Positions 22,467 through 26,449 of a stretch of DNA of 26,449 nt are shown piece by piece. This DNA comes from a virus. A model generated the notes under the pieces. It did not search any database. It had not been told where the DNA came from and saw nothing but the letters and a program-made list of their open reading frames with translations. The translations under genes and the position numbers were made by a program. The first letter of the stretch is position 1. Every line of letters starts with the position of its first letter. The stretch covers positions 1-26,449 of the IMG/VR virus record IMGVR_UViG_3300033984_000543; one strand, 5' to 3'.

Positions 22467-23648
22467 TTAAGGGATAAGAGTAGAAGTTGTAGTAGTAGTA
22501 GATGCAGGAGCACTAGATGTAGTAGTTGTAGTAGTAATACAAGTATTATTATCTACAACAGCACCTAAAGCAGCAACTAATACAGCTTCGATATCTGCAG
22601 CAATTGTAGCACCACCTGTTTGTGAAGCAGCATTTGGAGCAGCAATGATCACTGTAGAATCTTCTTGAATGTAATCACCCCATTGATATGCAGATTTATC
22701 ATATTCATTGAATTTGATATAATACGTATCATAAGTAGCACCACCAGATACCCAAGACTCAAAGTTCTCATTGTATCCATTCATTCTGTAAAGGTGTTTC
22801 AAATACCCAGCTTGATAGCTGTAGAAGTTTTTCTCTAGTTGAGCAATCTCTGCAGATTGTCCTGTAGCATAAGAAGCACGTTGTGTGATGATAGGCTGTG
22901 CAACAAAGTTACAAGCATCAGCAACAATAAAGTCAGCAGTAGTAGCTGGACCAGCATATACAAACGTTCTGAAAGACATTCTGTCATATTCAAAAGGGAA
23001 CGCTGCAATATCACAAGGTTGTCCATATACGGTCAATGGTTTTCCAGTAATACGAAGAATAGTTCCACCTACATTTTCAAATGTATAGAATGTAGAGAAA
23101 GAAATGTTATCAGGGTTGTTTCCTGGAGCTTTCAAGTTTAATTGATAAATCAATTCATTGATGATAGTGTTATCACTTACATCAGCACATGGGTTAGCAT
23201 CGCAATCACAACAAGGTGCTTGAATAGTTACTGAACGAGTGAAACCATTGAAATACAATGTATCAATATAAGAAGAGTGAGCACGTAAAGTTAACGTGAT
23301 AACTTCTCCACATTGTACAGTGAAATCAGTTACATCAGTAATTTGATTAGCAGCTGTTGGGCATCCTGATGCTTTATACCATTCAGTTACATTAGATTTA
23401 CAAGCAGTACCTGTTACACATCCAGCAATTCTGTCTGAACGTTTAGATCCTTGTAAATAAGTGTTTGTTCTACCTTGTGCAACGTAGAAATAAGGGAAGT
23501 TAGCAATTGTAGCAGAACTAACTGTTGCATACAAATTGTTAAAGATTCCAACTTGTCCTGCAGTCAAGTTTTGTGTCGAACCAGAGCTAGGGAGTGCAGC
23601 TTGCCCTACTGGAACCACGAAGAGCGTGGTTAATGAAAAATCAGCCAT
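22467..23648 (-). CDS. Abundant virion protein candidate (auxiliary capsid or tail component) with Thr/Ser tail
   Basis: A 393-residue product. It begins M-A-D-F-S-L-T-T-L-F-V-V-P-V-G-Q and continues with A-G-Q-V-G-I-F-N-N, Y-F-Y-V-A-Q-G-R-T-N and Q-G-S-K-R-S-D-R-I, a pattern I associate with major non-MCP virion proteins of Bacteroidota phages. A Cys-rich patch (C-C-D-C-D-A-N-P-C) lies near residue 150. Residues about 370-393 are a Thr/Ser tail (C-I-T-T-T..., ending S-T-L-I-P), so even this candidate shell or tail component carries the linker motif, with nothing after it. The nucleotide composition is slightly richer in GC than the fibre genes, and the strong hairpin that follows would fit a highly expressed gene. 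The exact role is uncertain. Confidence 0.65.
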   Translation of the reverse strand: MADFSLTTLFVVPVGQAALPSSGSTQNLTAGQVGIFNNLYATVSSATIANFPYFYVAQGRTNTYLQGSKRSDRIAGCVTGTACKSNVTEWYKASGCPTAANQITDVTDFTVQCGEVITLTLRAHSSYIDTLYFNGFTRSVTIQAPCCDCDANPCADVSDNTIINELIYQLNLKAPGNNPDNISFSTFYTFENVGGTILRITGKPLTVYGQPCDIAAFPFEYDRMSFRTFVYAGPATTADFIVADACNFVAQPIITQRASYATGQSAEIAQLEKNFYSYQAGYLKHLYRMNGYNENFESWVSGGATYDTYYIKFNEYDKSAYQWGDYIQEDSTVIIAAPNAASQTGGATIAADIEAVLVAALGAVVDNNTCITTTTTTSSAPASTTTTTSTLIP

Positions 23649-23675
23649 TTTTATTTATTTAAATGTTAATAAAAT

Positions 23676-24407
23676 TTATTCGTTTGTTTGAATCCTATAT
23701 GCTGCACTTTGGACAGCAGATTGATTCTCTGTATACATTGCTAGGTTTTGAACTGTCAAATCTAAAAGTTCATCTTCTAAATATGTTTCTAATTCACAAT
23801 CAGCATCATATGATGGTAATCCATCTAACATAATATATCCTGTCTTATTTATATACACTGGATATCTCATGTACATTATCTGTATATTCTTAGGGGTAAA
23901 AGTACCATCAGTGAATATACTGATTTCATCAGAAGCAAGAAAGTTAAATGTTTCTTGGTATTCAAATGAAGGCTTGTAATGATCATTATTTAATATGTAT
24001 TGAAGATCACCATGTTTGGCAAGATCTCGGTTAATCCATATCTTTCTATCTTTACATCTACCCTTATCAGCTAATGCATAACTGTCAACATAAAACATAT
24101 ACTTAGGTTCAAGTAGATGAACATTAGCAGACCATTGATTTAAATCAGGATCTTTTAATCTTAACGTTAATGGTTGATGATTGTAGTCTAATATAAGACT
24201 CTGTAAATCTTCATAACGTTTTTTGAATGCATCCATTCCTAATCCATTAGCAACACTGATTCCATCAACTTTTTGTTTTATCAACTTAATCTGAGCCTCA
24301 TTCAAAGCTAAGATTTTGTCTTCTAATTGAATCATTTGGTGCTCATTAGTTGATAGTTTATTTAGTTTCTGATCGATCTTGTATAATAAACTATCTACTG
24401 GTATCAT
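23676..24407 (-). CDS. Connector / ring-type structural protein
   Basis: A 243-residue product. The first about 60 residues are amphipathic helix (Y-K-I-D-Q-K-L-N-K-L, M-I-Q-L-E-D-K-I-L-A-L-N-E-A-Q-I-K-L-I). A beta-rich middle follows (V-H-L-L-E-P-K-Y-M-F-Y-V-D-S-Y-A). The C-terminal block I-Q-I-M-Y-M-R-Y-P-V-Y-I then D-C-E-L-E-T-Y-L-E-D-E-L-L-D-L-T-V-Q-N-L-A has the shape I recall for crAss-like connector proteins: a final strand, a C-E-L motif, then a helix. Spacing to both neighbours is 27 nt. The assignment as a head-tail connector component is by pattern and by position after the capsid gene; I cannot assign which ring. Confidence 0.65.
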   Translation of the reverse strand: MIPVDSLLYKIDQKLNKLSTNEHQMIQLEDKILALNEAQIKLIKQKVDGISVANGLGMDAFKKRYEDLQSLILDYNHQPLTLRLKDPDLNQWSANVHLLEPKYMFYVDSYALADKGRCKDRKIWINRDLAKHGDLQYILNNDHYKPSFEYQETFNFLASDEISIFTDGTFTPKNIQIMYMRYPVYINKTGYIMLDGLPSYDADCELETYLEDELLDLTVQNLAMYTENQSAVQSAAYRIQTNE

Positions 24408-24434
24408 ATGCTTTTATATTTTTAAACCAGCTGC

Positions 24435-25406
24435 TTATACAGCAGCTAGTTTTTTAGTTTTCAATTTACCTTCTAATATTAATAACTCATCTTGGTTATC
24501 ATCATCAGCTAGGAATTTAATTAAATCTTCTTCATCTTTAGCTATTTCAAACTCACCTTCATAAACCTTACCGTTAGGTTTGATTCTATATACTGAATGA
24601 GCTACAGCTTGTTTTACTAAATCTTTTATATGGAGTAAATCTTCTTTCATATCAGCAAATCTATTGAACACTTCAACTGGACTCAATCCTGAATATTTAC
24701 CATTCTTGAATTCTGTTTGTTTCAATACATTATCTACCAAGTTGTATACAACTTCTTCTTTTGTTTCTTCTGTTACTGGAAGACCTAAAAGTCTTGCAAC
24801 TTTTTTCTTCTTATCAGGAGTCATAGAATCAAATTTCACAATAGCTTTATTGATCAATTGTTTTTTCTTGTAGATCACTGCATTTTCAATTTCATCATCT
24901 ACAACATAGAATTGTGTATCTGCTGGAAATTCACCTCTTTCCCAAGCTTGATAGCTTGAAGCAATTGTTGGATGAACTCTCAACCATGAAAAGGCTATTT
25001 CTTGAAAGGCATTTCCTAAATCAAAATAGTTATCACCATCTAACAATTTAACAACTTGTACGTGTGTTTGATCATCTGTAGAAGTTGATAAGCCATAGTT
25101 CCAAAATTGTGAACGAGGTCCTAAATCAATATCACCTATTTCATTTTCAAGTTTTGTTCTAAGAGCTTTAACTCTTTCGATCTCTAATTCTTTTTCTAAA
25201 GGATCTTGGATTCTTTTAATGTACGTAGCATTCTCATCTAAGCCTGTTCTGTACTTTCCATCTAATTCCTTGTAAGGATATTTGAATACTCCTGTTCCAG
25301 GGATTCTTGTCATTCCTTTTTGCGATAGCCCACTATCCATTGTTTGCAATTGAGCACTATTTGAATAGTCTCTCTTGATAGTAGAAATTTTGCCTGTTTT
25401 ACCCAT
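24435..25406 (-). CDS. Head-region structural protein of unknown role
   Basis: A 323-residue product, the first gene after the tRNA. It is soluble-looking and charged. The start M-G-K-T-G-K-I-S-T-I-K-R-D-Y is basic. Two heptad-like segments (D-P-L-E-K-E-L-E-I-E-R-V-K-A-L-R-T-K-L-E and D-K-K-K-K-V-A-R-L-L-G) suggest helices, and the C-terminal region is acidic (E-I-A-K-D-E-E-D-L-I-K-F-L-A-D-D-D) with a final L-K-T-K-K-L-A-A-V. I remember a protein of this size directly following the capsid gene in crAss-like genomes, without a firm function. An auxiliary capsid, scaffold-like or portal-proximal role is possible. No Thr/Ser linker is present. Confidence 0.6.
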   Translation of the reverse strand: MGKTGKISTIKRDYSNSAQLQTMDSGLSQKGMTRIPGTGVFKYPYKELDGKYRTGLDENATYIKRIQDPLEKELEIERVKALRTKLENEIGDIDLGPRSQFWNYGLSTSTDDQTHVQVVKLLDGDNYFDLGNAFQEIAFSWLRVHPTIASSYQAWERGEFPADTQFYVVDDEIENAVIYKKKQLINKAIVKFDSMTPDKKKKVARLLGLPVTEETKEEVVYNLVDNVLKQTEFKNGKYSGLSPVEVFNRFADMKEDLLHIKDLVKQAVAHSVYRIKPNGKVYEGEFEIAKDEEDLIKFLADDDNQDELLILEGKLKTKKLAAV

Positions 25407-25440
25407 AATGTAGTTAAATTTAATAATTGGTTTTAATTTG

Positions 25441-25514
25441 TTGCGTGGGTAGGACTCGAACCTACGACCTCTGGATTATGAGTCCAGCAAGCTAACCAAC
25501 TGCTCTACCACACG
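25441..25514 (-). tRNA. tRNA-Met (anticodon CAT), initiator-like
   Basis: A full 74-nt cloverleaf: acceptor CGTGTGG with CCACGCA, D-arm GAGC/GCTT with loop AGTTGGTTA, anticodon arm CTGGA/TCCAG with loop CTCATAA, five-nt variable loop AGGTC, T-arm GTAGG/CCTAC with loop TTCGAGT, discriminator A at 25441. CCA is not encoded. Pair 1-72 is C-A, unpaired as in bacterial initiators, and pair 11-24 is A-T, also an initiator trait. Only two of the three initiator G-C pairs at the bottom of the anticodon stem are present (G29, G30, then A31). It lies in sense orientation between the capsid gene and the next structural gene. Confidence 0.93.
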
Positions 25515-25520
25515 ATTTGT

Positions 25521-25575
25521 AGAGTGGTCCCATCGAAGGGACTTGATCATGGATACTATCCATATCAAACACTCT
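25521..25575 (-). ncRNA. Three-way-junction RNA structure upstream of the tRNA
   Basis: On the minus strand AGAGTG (25570-25575) and CACTCT (25521-25526) form a perfect 6-bp closing stem. Inside are two hairpins: TTGAT+ATGGA paired with TCCAT+ATCAA (25543-25568, one bulged G, loop TAGTA), and GTCCC-TTCGAT-GGGAC (25527-25542). The second resembles a tRNA T-arm, but with a 6-nt loop and an inverted closing pair. There is no D-arm. It ends 6 nt before the tRNA 5' end, so it may guide tRNA processing or be a stable RNA or tRNA relic. Confidence 0.6.
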
Positions 25576-25578
25576 GAA

Positions 25579-25615
25579 ACTTAGTTACGTTGCTGTGCAA
25601 GAGGCTTGACTAAGT
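25579..25615 (-). other. Hairpin in the capsid-tRNA spacer
   Basis: A perfect 7-bp stem, ACTTAGT (25609-25615 on the minus strand) with ACTAAGT (25579-25585), enclosing 23 nt that can form either CAAG/CTTG or TTGC/GCAA inner pairs. It is immediately next to the three-way junction. Confidence 0.55.
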
Positions 25616-25629
25616 AGGGTTGAGATTAA

Positions 25630-25662
25630 TCCCCTCTGGGAGGGAGAGGAGGTGAGGGGATC
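25630..25662 (-). other. Hairpin after the capsid gene
   Basis: An 8-bp perfect stem, ATCCCCTC (25655-25662 on the minus strand) and GAGGGGAT (25630-25637), with a 17-nt pyrimidine-rich loop, starting about 20 nt after the capsid stop. There is no T-tract after it, so it is more likely a 3'-end stabiliser or processing element than a classical terminator. Confidence 0.6.
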
Positions 25663-25680
25663 TTTCTCGGAATTCTATTA

Positions 25681-26449
25681 TTAGAATTGTGGCATTTCCT
25701 CAATCAACACAGTTCTAGATAAATCTTCAATAAATACATCACATCTGTCTTTCATCCAGATTTCGTATCCAGGGAATTTGTTAGCACTTGACATACCTTG
25801 AGATTTAGCAAAACCTAAGTGATGACGAGTTCCATCAATATAACCCCATGTCATAGAAGGAGCACCTTTCATACGTACTTCTCTAATGTTATTCACCATT
25901 GATCCATCAGACATTGGAGAAACATCAAACACCATAAATACAGGAGTAGATTTTTTGTTTTGTCCAAACTCTAAGTTAGATTGTGGTAAATCTAATTCTT
26001 TTAAGTGAATCAATTCAACACGTCCAGTCTCACGAGTTACCATTGCATCAAATGCAAAGTTGTAAGTGATGTGTTGTCCTTCACCTTGTAAGTATCTGTT
26101 TCCAGAATCAGCCATGAAAGTAAGACCTGAGTTTAATGCATCTGTTTTCAAAGCTTGTTGGAATACATCGAATCCAGCTTCATTAGTATACATCTTAACA
26201 CTTCTATCTTTCACATCCACTCTTCTGTAGAATAAATCTCCAAATACAGAACGGATTAAGTTAGCAGAGAATTCACCTCTGTTATATTGTACCAAGTTTC
26301 CATTGTTACGCATTCTGTGGTATACACCAGCAGATGTACGTTTCAATTCTTGTTTAGAACCTCCAGATTTAACTGTACCTGGTTTAGCCCAAATCATACG
26401 TTTAACTTTCAATTCAATCATAGATTTACGCATCCAGAATTCAATGAAC
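25681..26449 (-). CDS. Major capsid protein, C-terminal part (start outside the window)
   Basis: The frame is open from the right edge to TAA at 25681-25683, giving about 255 residues; Met codons inside the window are internal, since the codons before 26433 read F-I-E-F-W. Blocks such as K-P-G-T-V-K-S-G-G-S-K-Q-E-L, V-Y-H-R-M-R-N-N-G-N-L-V-Q-Y-N, Y-T-N-E-A-G-F-D-V-F, G-Q-H-I-T-Y-N-F-A-F-D-A, V-F-D-V-S-P-M-S-D-G-S and the end R-T-V-L-I-E-E-M fit the C-terminal half of crAss-like HK97-fold capsid proteins. Hundreds of copies build the head. Position at the head of the structural run, followed by a structured 3' region, fits high expression. The lineage call depends mainly on this gene, the muzzle and the cargo genes. 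Confidence 0.85.
   Translation of the reverse strand, partial: FIEFWMRKSMIELKVKRMIWAKPGTVKSGGSKQELKRTSAGVYHRMRNNGNLVQYNRGEFSANLIRSVFGDLFYRRVDVKDRSVKMYTNEAGFDVFQQALKTDALNSGLTFMADSGNRYLQGEGQHITYNFAFDAMVTRETGRVELIHLKELDLPQSNLEFGQNKKSTPVFMVFDVSPMSDGSMVNNIREVRMKGAPSMTWGYIDGTRHHLGFAKSQGMSSANKFPGYEIWMKDRCDVFIEDLSRTVLIEEMPQF

Noticed and set aside
25516-25680. A second complete tRNA next to tRNA-Met
   Set aside because: No D-arm, no proper anticodon loop and an inverted T-arm closing pair; reported instead as a three-way-junction RNA.

Overview
This window reads as part of the virion-structure region of a tailed phage of the crAss-like order (Crassvirales), probably infecting a member of the Bacteroidota. 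Four things point this way: a crAss-type major capsid protein at the right edge; a run of connector/ring proteins, then a muzzle-type (P22 gp10-like) tail protein, then very large 'cargo' proteins carrying the recurrent G-W-L-x-x-Y and N-G-G motifs; AT-rich DNA with A/T-rich leaders rather than clear Shine-Dalgarno sites; and a Bacteroidota-style promoter candidate. These family assignments come from remembered sequence patterns; no search was run. Every gene I accept lies on the minus strand, so the region is transcribed from right to left, and all 20 visible stop codons are TAA.

Right part (26449 to about 21700): the C-terminal part of the major capsid protein; a 165-nt highly folded spacer; an initiator-like tRNA-Met(CAT); two head/connector-type proteins; an abundant-virion-protein candidate; a smaller structural protein; and a 31-residue cysteine-rich mini-protein.

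Middle part (21705 to 15665): a fibre and adhesin island of six genes made from exchangeable parts. Two N-terminal mounting modules recur. One has a Y-x-G core followed by a coiled coil and is found in the 378-, 675- and 121-residue products. The other is a G-P-F module found in the 298- and 85-residue products and again in the 288-residue product further on. Behind them hang a tail-collar domain, several 60-120-residue beta-rich domains, or almost nothing, joined by Thr/Ser linkers up to about 80 residues long. A rho-independent terminator and a promoter candidate (15484-15664) separate this island from the next operon.

Left part (15483 to 1): a tightly packed operon (gaps of 1-5 nt or a 1-nt overlap). 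It encodes a metallophosphoesterase, three conserved connector-region proteins, the muzzle protein and two cargo/ejection-type proteins, the last running off the left edge. The most striking feature is that the muzzle protein appears to be broken into three consecutive ORFs of 1749, 519 and 288 residues. Each break is occupied by inserted accessory modules: a Thr/Ser linker plus a FISUMP (C-type-lectin-like) domain; a Thr/Ser-linked propeller-like cassette; and a G-P-F module.

Taken together, I see a virion whose tail and fibre proteins have been diversified by shuffling small surface domains on Thr/Ser linkers, to the point of splitting a core tail protein. No lysis, replication, integration, CRISPR or reverse-transcriptase genes are visible.
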